A DNA stretch of 63,273 nt from UBA11889 sp002313255 (GTDB lineage Bacteria; Pseudomonadota; Gammaproteobacteria; Pseudomonadales; Azotimanducaceae). A program made the position numbers and the translations under genes. Within the stretch, counting starts at the first letter, position 1; each line of letters begins with the position of its first letter. This document shows positions 18,206-27,912 of the stretch, one piece after another. The notes beneath the pieces are model-generated. The model saw only the letters and a list, made by a program, of their open reading frames with translations. It was not told where the DNA came from and searched no databases. The stretch spans positions 1 to 63,273 of the forward strand of contig CAJWQX010000009.1 in assembly GCA_913045265.1 (NCBI GenBank), given 5' to 3'.

Positions 18206-20284
18206 CTAGGCGACATTCGATACGTCGCGCATAGACAACTTGATCCGGCCACGCTGGTCGACATCTAGAACAACCACATCAACATTTTGGCCTTCTTCTA
18301 GGTAGTCCGAAACTTTTTCGACTCTCTCTTCGGCAATCTGAGAAATATGCAACAAACCGTCTTTGCCGGGAAGAATGTTAATGAACGCGCCAAAATCCAC
18401 GATTCGTTCAACTCGACCATTGTATATTTTTCCGATTTCGGCTTCCGCGGTAATTTCCTCAATCATCGACACCGCGGCATTCTTCGAATCGGCGCTATCT
18501 GCGTAAATCCGTACGCTACCATCATCCTCGATATCGATGTCCGCACCCGTCGCTTCGGTGATACTACGAATCGTGGCACCGCCTTTACCGATCACATCAC
18601 GAATTTTGTCAGGGTGGACTTTCAAGACAACCATCGAAGGAGCATTTTCGGATACGTCTGCTCTGGATTCCGAAATAACTTTGTTCATTTCACCCAAGAT
18701 ATGAATTCTGGCATCGTGGGCCTGTTCGAGTGCATCTTCCATGATGTTCTCTGTTACGCCCTGGATCTTTATGTCCATCTGCAGAGCGGTAACGCCCTGC
18801 ATAGTTCCTGCAACTTTGAAATCCATGTCCCCCAGATGATCTTCATCGCCCAAAATATCAGTGAGGACTGCGTAACGATTTCCGTCTTTAACGAGACCCA
18901 TGGCTACACCCGCAACTGCTCTGGAAATAGGTACACCTGCATCCATCAACGCCAAAGACGTTCCACAAACACTAGCCATCGAACTCGAGCCATTGCTCTC
19001 CGTAATCTCCGAGACAACTCGAAGCGTATACGGGAAGTCATCGTGCCTGGGTAAAACAGCCGCTATGGCTCTACGTGCTAGCCGCCCGTGGCCAATTTCG
19101 CGGCGCTTTGGTCCTCCCATGAATCCGGCTTCCCCAACACAATAAGGCGGGAAGTTGTAATGCAGCATAAAGTGATCTTTAAAGTTCCCTTGTAGAGCAT
19201 CTATCAACGCTGCATCGCGAAGAGGCCCTAGGGTCGTCACAACAATGGCCTGCGTCTCACCACGCTGAAAAAATGCCGACCCATGTGTCTTTGGTAACGT
19301 TCCGACCTCAAGGCTGATCGGTCGTACGGTTTTGAGATCCCGACCATCTATGCGAGGTTCACCGTTCAAAACCCGCTCACGAACAATTTTCTTTTCAAGC
19401 GTGCCGAAGGCAGTCGCCACATCATTAGGATCACTTTCTCCTTCGAGTTTGGCGATGGCTTGATCGCGAAGTTCGTGAACTCGTTGCAACCGAGCCTTTT
19501 TGTCTGTGACTCGGTAGGCTTCTCCAAGCCCGTCACCGAGAGTCTCTCGAACACTTTCCACCAAATCCTCGTTTTCTGCAGGTGGGACAAATTCCCATGC
19601 TACGTTGCCAACCTCTGACGCCAATTCACTTATGGCTTTGATTGCAACTTGCATTTCTTGATGCCCAAAAAGCACCGCCCCAAGCATTTGATCCTCCGCC
19701 AGTTCGTCTGCCTCCGACTCAACCATCAACACTGCCGATTCTGTACCCGCCACAACCATATTGAGGCTGGAGTTCTCTAACGCCTCGTATCCAGGATTGA
19801 GCACGTATTGACCCTGGTTAAATCCGACCCGCGCCGCGCCAATCGGGCCCGCAAAAGGCACGCCGGAAATTGCAAGTGCAGCGGACGTCCCGATCATCGA
19901 GATAATATCAGGGTCCATGTCCTTATCGACTGACATGACGGTAGGTATGACTTGTACTTCGTTCATGAACCCTTTTGGAAACAGCGGACGGATAGGTCGA
20001 TCTATGAGCCTACAAGTCAGAATTTCTTTTTCGCTAGGGCGTCCTTCTCGACGAAAAAAACTTCCGGGAATCTTACCCGCAGCGTACGTACGTTCTTGAT
20101 AGTTGACCGTCAGGGGGAAAAAATCCTGTCCCGGATTTGCGTTAGGCATCGCAACGACCGTACAGAGAACTACGGTATCCCCCATTCTCGCAACTACGGC
20201 TCCGGTCGCCTGTTTTGCAACATTACCTGCCTCTAATGAGACCTTATGCTCACCGTACTCAAACTCTTTTATCATCTTGTTCAA
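18206..20284 (-). CDS. pnp: Polyribonucleotide nucleotidyltransferase (PNPase)
   Basis: Phosphorolytic 3'-5' exoribonuclease of 692 aa, a trimer and degradosome partner. Two RNase PH domains are seen (FFRREGRPSEKEILTCRLID in the first; KTHGSAFFQRGETQAIV and GGPKRREIGHG in the second), then KH (VIGKGGATIRSI) and S1 (GRVERIVDFGAFINI) domains. The start is probably TTG 20284: AAGGAG lies 6 bases before it but 15 before the in-frame ATG 20275. It follows rpsO by 19 bp, the conserved rpsO-pnp pair. PNPase autoregulation by leader cleavage is known in E. coli but was not examined here. Confidence 0.98.
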   Translation of the reverse strand: MNKMIKEFEYGEHKVSLEAGNVAKQATGAVVARMGDTVVLCTVVAMPNANPGQDFFPLTVNYQERTYAAGKIPGSFFRREGRPSEKEILTCRLIDRPIRPLFPKGFMNEVQVIPTVMSVDKDMDPDIISMIGTSAALAISGVPFAGPIGAARVGFNQGQYVLNPGYEALENSSLNMVVAGTESAVLMVESEADELAEDQMLGAVLFGHQEMQVAIKAISELASEVGNVAWEFVPPAENEDLVESVRETLGDGLGEAYRVTDKKARLQRVHELRDQAIAKLEGESDPNDVATAFGTLEKKIVRERVLNGEPRIDGRDLKTVRPISLEVGTLPKTHGSAFFQRGETQAIVVTTLGPLRDAALIDALQGNFKDHFMLHYNFPPYCVGEAGFMGGPKRREIGHGRLARRAIAAVLPRHDDFPYTLRVVSEITESNGSSSMASVCGTSLALMDAGVPISRAVAGVAMGLVKDGNRYAVLTDILGDEDHLGDMDFKVAGTMQGVTALQMDIKIQGVTENIMEDALEQAHDARIHILGEMNKVISESRADVSENAPSMVVLKVHPDKIRDVIGKGGATIRSITEATGADIDIEDDGSVRIYADSADSKNAAVSMIEEITAEAEIGKIYNGRVERIVDFGAFINILPGKDGLLHISQIAEERVEKVSDYLEEGQNVDVVVLDVDQRGRIKLSMRDVSNVA

Positions 20285-20303
20285 TTGCTTCTCCTTTAGC
20301 GGG

Positions 20304-20573
20304 TTATCGTCTGAGCCCTAAACGCTGAATCAGCGTCGAATAACGTTCCTGGTCCTTCCCCCTGAGATAGTCTAGAAGCTTCCTTCTTTGACTAACCATC
20401 CGAATTAATCCACGACGGGAGTGGTGGTCTTTCGCGTGATCACGGAAATGTTCCTGTAGGGAATTTATATTTTGTGACAGTAAAGCAACCTGGACTTCCG
20501 GCGATCCAGTATCGTTATCGCTCAACTGAAACTCCTTCACGATTTCAATTTTTTTCTCGGCACTAAGAGCCAT
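20304..20573 (-). CDS. rpsO: 30S ribosomal protein S15
   Basis: Small ribosomal protein of 89 aa that binds 16S rRNA early in 30S assembly. The sequence carries the S15 signature HFRDHAKDHHSRRGLIRMVSQ-like helix-loop near residues 38-58 and ends GLRR. It lies 52 bp after truB and 19 bp before pnp, the standard order. Confidence 0.98.
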   Translation of the reverse strand: MALSAEKKIEIVKEFQLSDNDTGSPEVQVALLSQNINSLQEHFRDHAKDHHSRRGLIRMVSQRRKLLDYLRGKDQERYSTLIQRLGLRR

Positions 20574-20625
20574 TATATTTCTCCAATATGCTTCGTAACG
20601 ACAAGGAAAACGGAACCACGCATAT

Positions 20626-21555
20626 TTACAGTTTCCGTTCGCCTAAAATGAGGCGGCGCGGTGCGACGCGTCCGTCCTCCATAATTTCGCCCATCCCTAA
20701 GAACCATTCATCGTTCAAACACGATTCTCGTAACTGAACCCACCCTTCACTAGGTGCGTGCGGCACTACCACGGGTTGACCTTGTCGGAGGTAATAGGCG
20801 GAAGTCGTATTCAACCGAACCGCCGGCCATTGGCTTACCGCGCTCGAAATCGGGGCGAGCAACATATCCAGTCGACCCTCGGCCCGAGCGGTTTCAATTT
20901 CGTCGAACGTCACCAAATCTGATTCTGTAAAGGGTCCCGCCATTAAGCGGCGTAATTCCACTACGTGGGCTCCGCACCCGAGCTGTTCCCCAAGATCGTC
21001 CGCAATGGTTCTGACGTAAGTGCCCTTACTACTATGCACCTCCAACGTGATTTCGGATCCGCTGAACGTCAACAATTCAATGGAATAAACGGTTATCCGT
21101 CGAGATTCCCGTTCAACCTCAACTCCCTGTCGGGCATATTTATAGAGGGGTTTCCCTCGATGTTTGATCGCTGAGTACATGGAAGGGATCTGATCGATCT
21201 CTCCACGGAAGCTCCCGATGGCGTTCTGAATACGATCCAGCGTAACTCCTTTAGTACTCCGCTCTTCAACGATATCAGAGTCCGCATCGCCACTTGCGGT
21301 CCGAATGCCTAATCTAAGTCTCGCCCTGTATTTCTTATCGGAAGTAAGCAAAAACCGGGAGAATTTTGTCGCTTCCCCAAAACAAAGCGGCAACACACCC
21401 GTCGCTAGAGGGTCGAGGCTCCCCGTATGACCGACCTTACGAGCATTAAACAATGTTTTCGCGCGCTGGACGGCTTCGCTAGAGGTCACGCCTCGAGGTT
21501 TGTCCAAAACAACAACCCCACTAACATCTCGACCTTTCCGACTTCGACTACGCCC
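20626..21555 (-). CDS. truB: tRNA pseudouridine(55) synthase
   Basis: Makes pseudouridine-55 in the T-loop of tRNAs. The 309-aa product has GVVVLDKPRGVTSSEAVQ and the catalytic Asp in GHTGSLDPLATGVLPLCFGEATK (given here in part). The frame is open 12 codons upstream, but ATG 21555 overlaps the rbfA stop by 8 bases and gives the family N-terminus, so I use it. It belongs to the nusA-infB-rbfA-truB-rpsO-pnp order. Confidence 0.96.
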   Translation of the reverse strand, partial: GRSRSRKGRDVSGVVVLDKPRGVTSSEAVQRAKTLFNARKVGHTGSLDPLATGVLPLCFGEATKFSRFLLTSDKKYRARLRLGIRTASGDADSDIVEERSTKGVTLDRIQNAIGSFRGEIDQIPSMYSAIKHRGKPLYKYARQGVEVERESRRITVYSIELLTFSGSEITLEVHSSKGTYVRTIADDLGEQLGCGAHVVELRRLMAGPFTESDLVTFDEIETARAEGRLDMLLAPISSAVSQWPAVRLNTTSAYYLRQGQPVVVPHAPSEGWVQLRESCLNDEWFLGMGEIMEDGRVAPRRLILGERKL

Positions 21556-21973
21556 CATCAGAAACTTCCGTCTCCGACAGGCAGGCACCACGTATTTGGT
21601 CAGAAGCTAGCGCTTGCTCAATTAATGCTTCGAGCTGTGGGCCATGTTGGATCAGGTCATCATAATGGAATCGCAGAGCAGGTGTGGTCCGCATGACGTG
21701 GCGCCTCGACAAAATAGAACGCAAGAAGCCAGCCGCACCTTGCAGTGCGCGAAGGATTTTGTCTTTATCTTCGTATTTATCTTGTTGGGCTGAAACGGTC
21801 GTGAAATAGACATCCGCATACGAGAGGTCCTTACTGACTATTACGTCCGTGATAGACAACATCCCTATCCTCGGATCGCGCATTTCACGCTGAACCACCT
21901 CCGCGAGTTCCTTACGCAAAAAGTCCCCAACACGAAGTTCTCGGCCACTTTTTAGTTGATTATGCGTAGACAA
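21548..21973 (-). CDS. rbfA: 30S ribosome-binding factor A
   Basis: A KH-fold cold-shock factor of 141 aa that acts in late 30S maturation. Seen: VGDFLRKELAEVVQREMRDPRIG and LSYADVYFTTVS, followed by the RHVMRTTPALRFHYDD segment typical of RbfA. It starts 3 bp after infB and overlaps the truB start, so translation is probably coupled. Confidence 0.96.
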   Translation of the reverse strand: MSTHNQLKSGRELRVGDFLRKELAEVVQREMRDPRIGMLSITDVIVSKDLSYADVYFTTVSAQQDKYEDKDKILRALQGAAGFLRSILSRRHVMRTTPALRFHYDDLIQHGPQLEALIEQALASDQIRGACLSETEVSDGA

Positions 21974-21976
21974 AAT

Positions 21977-24547
21977 TCATAAAGCCCGTGCGACTTCTGT
22001 GGTGTCAAAAACTTCAATCTTGTCGCCCGATTGAACATCGTTATAGTTACGAACGCCGATGCCACACTCGAGGCCATTTCGTACTTCACCTACGTCGTCT
22101 TTGAATCGGCGAAGCGATTCCAATTCGCCTTCATAAATAACAACGTTTTCCCTTAGTACACGGATGCTTTTGTTACGGAAAACAGTTCCTTCGACCACCA
22201 TACAACCAGCTACTTGTCCGTATCGCGGAGATTGGAAAACATCCCGAACTTCAGCAGTACCAACTATCTCTTCGCGAATCTCCGGGGCCAGCATGCCCTC
22301 CAGAATAGTCCTAACGTCGTCGAGCAACTCATATATAACGCTGTAATAACGGAGTTCTATTGCTTCTTTGTCGATCAAGTCCTTAGCCGAATTGTCCGCC
22401 CGTACATTGAAGCCAAAAATGACGGCTCCGTACGTCATCGCCATGGTGGCATCCGATTCGGATATCCCTCCGACGCCCGAACCCAGAACATTTACAGATA
22501 CTTCCTCGTTACCAATCTCGGCAAAAGATTGCGTTATAGCCTCCAGGGAACCTCGCACATCCGTCTTTAAGACTAATTTAAGAACCCTCTTTTCACCCTT
22601 GCCAAGGTTTGCAAACACATTTTCGAGCTTAGCTGCTTGCTGCGAAGCGTGACGCTGTTCTTGGCTCCTATGGGCACGAAATTCCGCAAGATCCCGTGCA
22701 CGTCGATCGTCTACTGCTACCGAGAAGTCATCTCCCGCGTTGGGAGTCCCATTTAGTCCAAGGACCTCGACCGGAATGGATGGCCCTGCGCTAGTGACGG
22801 TTTGACCATGCTCGTTAACTAACGCGCGTACTTTTCCGAACGTTTCGCCCGCAATAATCACGTCGCCTTGTTTCAATGTCCCGTTCTGGACCAAGACAGT
22901 TGCTACTGGGCCTCGCCCACGCTCAAGTTTTGATTCGATTACAACTCCACGCCCTGGTGCGTCGGGAACGGCCTTCAGCTCTAAAATCTCTGCTTGTAGG
23001 TTTACGGCTTCAAGAAGCGCATCAATTCCCTCTCCTGTTTGCGCGGAAACATTCACAAACTGAGTATCCCCTCCCCAATCTTCCGGTATGACGTCAATGG
23101 CAGCGAGTTCATTTCGGACTCGTTCCGGGTCAGCTCCCTCGAGATCTATTTTATTGACTGCAACAACCAGCGGTACTTCGGCTGCTTTCGCATGTTGGAC
23201 GGCTTCCTCGGTCTGCGGCATAACGCCATCATCCGCGGCACATACGAGAATGACGACGTCCGTCGCCATCGCACCACGAGCACGCATTGCGGTAAACGCC
23301 GCATGGCCGGGGGTATCTATGAAAGAAATGTTCCCCTGGGGGGTCTCGACATGGTACGCACCAATGTGTTGAGTAATTCCACCCGCTTCACCCGCAACAA
23401 CACGCGACTTTCGTATATGATCTAGAAGTGATGTCTTCCCGTGGTCGACGTGTCCCATCACTGTCACAACGACGGATCGTGAAACAAGATCGCCTTCGAT
23501 CTGCAAAGACTCTTCCAATTCCTGTTCTATCTGGTTATCAACAACAATTTTCGCTTTATGGCCCGTTTCTTCGACTACTAGAACCGCAGTATCCTGATCG
23601 ATGGTCTGATTAATTGTTGCCATGACACCCATTCCCATAAGTGTCTTGATAACCTCGCCCGTCTTTACCGACATCCGCTGTGCTAGGTCACCCACAGAAA
23701 CCAATTCGCCGATCTCTACTTCTCGTTGAATTTCCTGTACCGGCCTGGAAAACTCTCCCCCTTGTTTATCATGCTGAAGCGCTACTCTCTGCTTCATTCG
23801 GCGAGATTCTTTCTTTAAAGACAACTCGCGTCGACGGGTTCGTTCTCCATCGGGAGGCCCCGATCTATCGCGATCGCGACTTTGACCCTTACCCCTTCGA
23901 TTTCCCTTTTCCGCTGCCTGCTCCTGCGCCTGCGCCGTTGCTGCAGCTTGAGCGACAGCATCCGCTTCCGTTTTATCCTCTTTAGCTTTAGTTTCTGCTT
24001 TAACTTTTGCTTCGTCTTTGGCTTGAGCTTCTCGGTTGTCGGATTCACTTACCGCGAGCAATTCCTCTTTCTCGCGGAGTTCAACCTCTTCCTTCTTACG
24101 TATCGCTTCGGCTCTACCTTCGTGCTCAGCGGTTTGTCTTCGCTCCTCCTCTAGGCGAATACGCTCCGCTTCGATTCGAAGCTGACTCGGATCATTTGAA
24201 ACCTTAGAATCCGACTCTCCCGATTGGTCATCTTCTGACGATTCTACGTCAACGCGCTTTATGTACGTCCGCTTACGCCGAGTCTCAACCTTTACACTAT
24301 GACCGCCTCTGCCGATTTTCAGAGTACTCTGGGCGCGTCTTTTCAAAGTAATCTTTTTGGGGGCAACAGAAGCTGACGGGGCGCCTTGCTCTCCTTTTAA
24401 GAAGGCTAACAAGCCTTGCTTATCTTCATCTGACACGACATCCGCTTCGTCATTCTGAGGCAGCCCGGCTTGGTGCATTTGTTGCAGCAGTTTCTCGACT
24501 TGAACACCGGTCGTTTCAGCGAGTTGTTTTACCGTTACCTCAGCCAT
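21977..24547 (-). CDS. infB: Translation initiation factor IF-2
   Basis: GTPase of 856 aa that places fMet-tRNA on the 30S subunit. An N-terminal IF2_N domain (VTVKQLAETTGVQVEKLL) is followed by a long charged linker rich in Glu, Lys and Ala (about residues 110-260), highly repetitive as usual. Then comes the G domain with MGHVDHGKTSLLDHIR, DTPGHAAF and NKID, and domains II-IV. It is packed between nusA (18 bp) and rbfA (3 bp). All GTPase motifs are intact. Confidence 0.98.
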   Translation of the reverse strand: MAEVTVKQLAETTGVQVEKLLQQMHQAGLPQNDEADVVSDEDKQGLLAFLKGEQGAPSASVAPKKITLKRRAQSTLKIGRGGHSVKVETRRKRTYIKRVDVESSEDDQSGESDSKVSNDPSQLRIEAERIRLEEERRQTAEHEGRAEAIRKKEEVELREKEELLAVSESDNREAQAKDEAKVKAETKAKEDKTEADAVAQAAATAQAQEQAAEKGNRRGKGQSRDRDRSGPPDGERTRRRELSLKKESRRMKQRVALQHDKQGGEFSRPVQEIQREVEIGELVSVGDLAQRMSVKTGEVIKTLMGMGVMATINQTIDQDTAVLVVEETGHKAKIVVDNQIEQELEESLQIEGDLVSRSVVVTVMGHVDHGKTSLLDHIRKSRVVAGEAGGITQHIGAYHVETPQGNISFIDTPGHAAFTAMRARGAMATDVVILVCAADDGVMPQTEEAVQHAKAAEVPLVVAVNKIDLEGADPERVRNELAAIDVIPEDWGGDTQFVNVSAQTGEGIDALLEAVNLQAEILELKAVPDAPGRGVVIESKLERGRGPVATVLVQNGTLKQGDVIIAGETFGKVRALVNEHGQTVTSAGPSIPVEVLGLNGTPNAGDDFSVAVDDRRARDLAEFRAHRSQEQRHASQQAAKLENVFANLGKGEKRVLKLVLKTDVRGSLEAITQSFAEIGNEEVSVNVLGSGVGGISESDATMAMTYGAVIFGFNVRADNSAKDLIDKEAIELRYYSVIYELLDDVRTILEGMLAPEIREEIVGTAEVRDVFQSPRYGQVAGCMVVEGTVFRNKSIRVLRENVVIYEGELESLRRFKDDVGEVRNGLECGIGVRNYNDVQSGDKIEVFDTTEVARAL

Positions 24548-24565
24548 TGGTATCTCTATTGAAAA

Positions 24566-26092
24566 TCAATCTGGCTCCCCAACTTCAGCCTCTTCGAACC
24601 ACGGGGCACGGGCCGTCATAATTAGCTCTGCCGCTTTGTCTTCGTCTAGATCTTCAACGATTTCAATGAGCTCGGGTATCGCTAATTCTGCCAAACTCTC
24701 CATTGAAGTTACGCCACCTGCCGCCATCGTCCTAGCCAACTCACCCGTCATGCCTTGCATCGCTAAGAGATCTTCTTGCGGCTCTTGTCCATCTCGTTGT
24801 TCTTCGGAAGCGATCGCCCTAGTAAGCATCGAATCCTTAGCACGGTTCCGCAATTCGTTTACGATTTCTTCATCAAATCCATCGATAGCACTAAGCTCCT
24901 CGATCGGCACGTAGGCCACCTCTTCAACGGTTGTAAATCCTTCTTCAACAAGTACGGCTGCCACGTCTTCATCGACAGATAGCGCAGTCATAAAATTGGC
25001 TACATACTGCTGAGCTTCGTCCTGTTGCTTCTGCGTCGCTTCGTCTTCGGTCATGATGTTCAGTTTCCAACCCGTCAGTTCGCTAGCGAGCCTGACATTC
25101 TGGCCACCCCGCCCAATCGCTTGGGCAAGATTGTCTTCCGCAACAGCTATATCCATAGAATGTGCATCCTCATCCACAACAATCGATGCAACTTCCGCGG
25201 GACTCATGGCGTTAATAACTAGTTGTGCGGGATTGTCGTCCCACAAAACCACATCAACCCTTTCCCCGGCCAACTCTCCAGAAACAGCCTGCACCCGGGA
25301 ACCGCGCATGCCAACGCAAGCTCCGACCGCATCTATTCGCCCATCGTTCGTCGTAACCGCTATTTTGGCTCGTGAGCCAGGATCTCTCGCCGATCCACGA
25401 ATCTCGATTACGTCTTCAGCGATTTCAGGTACTTCAAGCTTGAATAGTTCTACGAGCATCGCTGGTATAGTTCTCGTCAAAATGATTTGCGGACCGCGGG
25501 CATCGGGCAGCACCTCTAACAGGAATGCGCGCAACCGATCGCCGATGCGAAATGTTTCTCGCGGGATTAGGTGTTCTCGAAGTAAAATAGCCTCGGCATT
25601 ATTACCGAGATCGGCGATAACTGAATCACGGGACGTTTTTTTAACGATCCCGCTTACTAACTGGCCAACTTTCGGTAAATACTCTCGAATAACCTGTTCG
25701 CGCTCGGCTTCCCGAACTTTTTGCAGTATTACCTGGCGAGCAGTTTGAGCAACAATTCGACCAAACGCGACTGATTCAGCGGGTTCCTCCCAAACATCAC
25801 CAATCCCGAGATTAGGGTCTTTTTCTTTCGCTTCGTCGGGCGTCAGTTGGGCATCAGGATTAAAGGGGAATTCTTCATCTATCTCGGCTGGATCCACCAC
25901 CAACCAGGTCCGAAAGGTTTCGTAATCACCAGTCTCCCAGTCGATTGAGACTCGAAATTCAGCATCGTCTCGGCGCCGCTTTTTTGTTGCGGTCGCTAGC
26001 GCGATCTCGATCGCATCGCAAACAACTTCTTTGGGTACCCCTTTTTCGTTCGAGACCGAATCTACAGCGGCAAGTATGTCTTTAGTCAGCAT
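24566..26092 (-). CDS. nusA: Transcription termination/antitermination factor NusA
   Basis: RNA polymerase-associated factor of 508 aa controlling pausing, termination and rRNA antitermination. Domain order: N-terminal RNAP-binding domain, S1 (VSGIVKKTSRDSVIADLG), KH1/KH2 (VGACVGMRGSRVQAV and AIGRGGQNVRLASELTGWK) and a C-terminal acidic HhH-repeat region (from about residue 370). The acidic repeats are the type found in proteobacteria. It lies 14 bp downstream of rimP and 18 bp upstream of infB. Confidence 0.98.
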   Translation of the reverse strand: MLTKDILAAVDSVSNEKGVPKEVVCDAIEIALATATKKRRRDDAEFRVSIDWETGDYETFRTWLVVDPAEIDEEFPFNPDAQLTPDEAKEKDPNLGIGDVWEEPAESVAFGRIVAQTARQVILQKVREAEREQVIREYLPKVGQLVSGIVKKTSRDSVIADLGNNAEAILLREHLIPRETFRIGDRLRAFLLEVLPDARGPQIILTRTIPAMLVELFKLEVPEIAEDVIEIRGSARDPGSRAKIAVTTNDGRIDAVGACVGMRGSRVQAVSGELAGERVDVVLWDDNPAQLVINAMSPAEVASIVVDEDAHSMDIAVAEDNLAQAIGRGGQNVRLASELTGWKLNIMTEDEATQKQQDEAQQYVANFMTALSVDEDVAAVLVEEGFTTVEEVAYVPIEELSAIDGFDEEIVNELRNRAKDSMLTRAIASEEQRDGQEPQEDLLAMQGMTGELARTMAAGGVTSMESLAELAIPELIEIVEDLDEDKAAELIMTARAPWFEEAEVGEPD

Positions 26093-26106
26093 TAGAAGAG
26101 ATAACC

Positions 26107-26583
26107 CTAATCAAATTGGGGTACGACGCGTGCCCGTCGTACCTGCTCAAGCGGAATCAAATACTCCTCATCGTCGACGGTTACTACTAGCTCACTATCC
26201 TCGACCCCAACGAGTAGACCTTTGACTCGTCGTCGACCATCGAGTGGAACTTCCAGCCGAACATTCACCTGTTGACCAATATGCATCTGGAATTGTTTAT
26301 CTTTAAACAAGATTCGATCTAACCCTGGCGAGGAAACCTCGAGCGTATACGAGTCGTTAAATGAGTCGTCAACATCGAGGAGGCTGCTTAGTTGCTGGCT
26401 TACAGCCTCGCAATCGTCTACCTCAATTCCTGAGTCAGAATCTATGTATACGCAGAGCTTTTCATGCGCGCCATTGCCATTGGAATCAATTCCCCAGAGC
26501 TCATAACCCATCGCGCCGACAGTTGGCTCGATTAGCTGCTCTATATCTCTGGCTCGTCTATTCACTAGCTGTCCCGATCCCAC
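26107..26583 (-). CDS. rimP: Ribosome maturation factor RimP
   Basis: Acts in 30S maturation. The 158-aa frame carries IEQLIEPTVGAMGYELWGI and the diagnostic YTLEVSSPGLDRIL. The start is unsure: GTG 26583 lies directly after a terminator T-tract, while GTG 26565 gives VNRRARDIEQLI and is better spaced from a GGGA. It is the first gene of the rimP-nusA-infB-rbfA-truB-rpsO-pnp run, downstream of tRNA-fMet. Confidence 0.94.
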   Translation of the reverse strand: MGSGQLVNRRARDIEQLIEPTVGAMGYELWGIDSNGNGAHEKLCVYIDSDSGIEVDDCEAVSQQLSSLLDVDDSFNDSYTLEVSSPGLDRILFKDKQFQMHIGQQVNVRLEVPLDGRRRVKGLLVGVEDSELVVTVDDEEYLIPLEQVRRARVVPQFD

Positions 26584-26587
26584 TCAC

Positions 26588-26609
26588 AAAAAATGGGCTT
26601 GCGCCCATT
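26588..26609 (-). terminator. Intrinsic terminator/attenuator between tRNA-fMet and rimP
   Basis: The minus strand reads AATGGGC-GCAA-GCCCATT, a perfect 7-bp stem with a GCAA (GNRA-type) loop, followed by a run of T. It would release most tRNA-fMet transcripts and let a fraction continue into rimP-nusA. A terminator at this place is known in the E. coli metY-nusA operon. Confidence 0.85.
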
Positions 26610-26720
26610 ACCCAAGAACAAGCCGCACCGCCGGACACGACGTGCTCTTGCCCACGACACTATTGTCGGAGCATTAACTCCCTACCCAACGAAAGGCCCC
26701 AATTTGGGACCCGATCGCTT

Positions 26721-26797
<77 letters not shown>

Positions 26798-26812
26798 TCA
26801 GCAAGATGCGCG

Positions 26813-26841
26813 ATTATAGGGAGCGTCATATCGGGAAGCAA
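26813..26841 (-). promoter_or_regulatory. sigma-70 promoter of tRNA-fMet
   Basis: TTGCTT and TATAAT on the minus strand are separated by exactly 17 bases. The -10 ends 15 bases upstream of the tRNA 5' end. The spacing is ideal and the -10 perfect, so tRNA-fMet (and read-through to rimP-nusA) is probably driven from here independently of secG/tRNA-Leu. Confidence 0.75.
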
Positions 26842-27386
26842 CGAATCAAAAAACCGACCGCCTATGCCATTTCTTATAATGCGGGCCTGGCGATTTTCTG
26901 TGACGGGTATCTCCAAACAATATGTATGTTTCGATACCGGTCTGGGGACCAGATGCAAGGACGCATATGCGGGAAACGCCCCCATACACTTCCCACCTAT
27001 TTAACGCGCAAACCGCCGTTTCATCGCTTAAGCGCTTCGACTAAAAGACTGCTTGCGAATGATGGTACAGAACAGTTGGGATATTAGTTTATTCGCTCAC
27101 GCTTTTGAGGTTTATGGATCAGGATACAAAGAGCACATGATTGAAAAGATGATCAAAAAAGAGAAGGGGCACCAGTAAAACTACTTAGGCACCTCTTGTA
27201 CAAACGTTCCCATCGCGTCATCCAAGTACTTCTGTACTGGTACCTACGCCTCTGGCCGAGACCTGTCATGGCTCTTGAGGTTCGTTCAGGCTTCAGAGTA
27301 GACAAAACAGTAGGCACTTTTATGCCATTGACGATGAACTAGGTGACTGCCGCTATTGACGTAGTAACAGGGCTAATCAGTACGAA
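26842..27386. other. 545-bp spacer between tRNA-fMet promoter and tRNA-Leu, no recognisable gene
   Basis: Only short frames are present. The longest that looks gene-like is 27062-27178 on the plus strand: 38 codons, beginning MVQNSWDISLFAHAFEVYGS and ending in a lysine-rich stretch. I do not recognise it and no ribosome site stands out. A 10-bp palindrome CGCTTAAGCG lies at about 27025-27034. In relatives the two tRNA genes are close together, so this may be an insertion remnant or an untranslated RNA. Confidence 0.5.
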
Positions 27387-27473
27387 TGGTGCCGAAGAGA
27401 GGACTCGAACCTCCACGGGCATAAGCCCACTACCCCCTCAAGGTAGCGTGTCTACCAATTCCACCACTTCGGC
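27387..27473 (-). tRNA. leuU: tRNA-Leu (GAG)
   Basis: An 87-nt class II tRNA with a long variable arm. The acceptor GCCGAAG pairs with CTTCGGC, CCA is encoded, and the anticodon loop is TTGAGGG with anticodon GAG (reads CUU/CUC). It starts 4 bp after the secG stop and so is probably excised from the tpiA-secG transcript. secG-leuU is the conserved order. Confidence 0.97.
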
Positions 27474-27477
27474 GCAT

Positions 27478-27912
27478 TTATAATGGATCCGGAACGTCGG
27501 ATTCTGCATCGGTCGATTGAGGCGCTAGCGATGGAAATTCATCGCCCGGATCCGCGTATTCTTGCGATTCCTCACTTTCGCCACCTGTAGGGAAATCACG
27601 TCCTGGCTCCAAGGATCGATCTTCTACTTGGGAATCCGGCATCCCAATCCCTCTAATGGTATTAGCCTTTTCTCTGGCGGCATACGCGAGCCCGAACGCG
27701 ATAAAGAAAAACCCAATCGCCAACCAAGCTGTCGCCTTTGTAATAAACGAGGTTGTGCCCTGAGCTCCAAAAAGGGTGTTGGCTGAGCCGCTACCGAAAG
27801 CCGCACCTATATCCGCACCTTTGCCTTGCTGCAAAAGTACTAACACGGCGAGCGCTACCGCATCCACGATAAGTAGTATTAATAAAACCGTTTCGAGTGT
27901 GTCAATATTCAA
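27478..27912 (-). CDS. secG: Preprotein translocase subunit SecG
   Basis: Inner-membrane SecYEG subunit of 144 aa with two helices (VLLILLIVDAVALAVLVLLQ, then ATAWLAIGFFFIAFGLAYA) joined by the signature QQGKGADIGAAFGSG. The C-terminal about 55 residues are an acidic, Ser/Pro-rich cytoplasmic tail, longer than in E. coli (110 aa). The ATG overlaps the tpiA stop by 4 bases. Confidence 0.95.
   Translation of the reverse strand: MNIDTLETVLLILLIVDAVALAVLVLLQQGKGADIGAAFGSGSANTLFGAQGTTSFITKATAWLAIGFFFIAFGLAYAAREKANTIRGIGMPDSQVEDRSLEPGRDFPTGGESEESQEYADPGDEFPSLAPQSTDAESDVPDPL

Noticed and set aside
18347..19054. 235-codon plus-strand frame
   Set aside because: Antisense to the pnp gene; no domain, and the pnp reading is unambiguous.
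25053..25748. 231-codon plus-strand frame
   Set aside because: Antisense to nusA; Ser/Ala/Arg-rich composition typical of a shadow frame.
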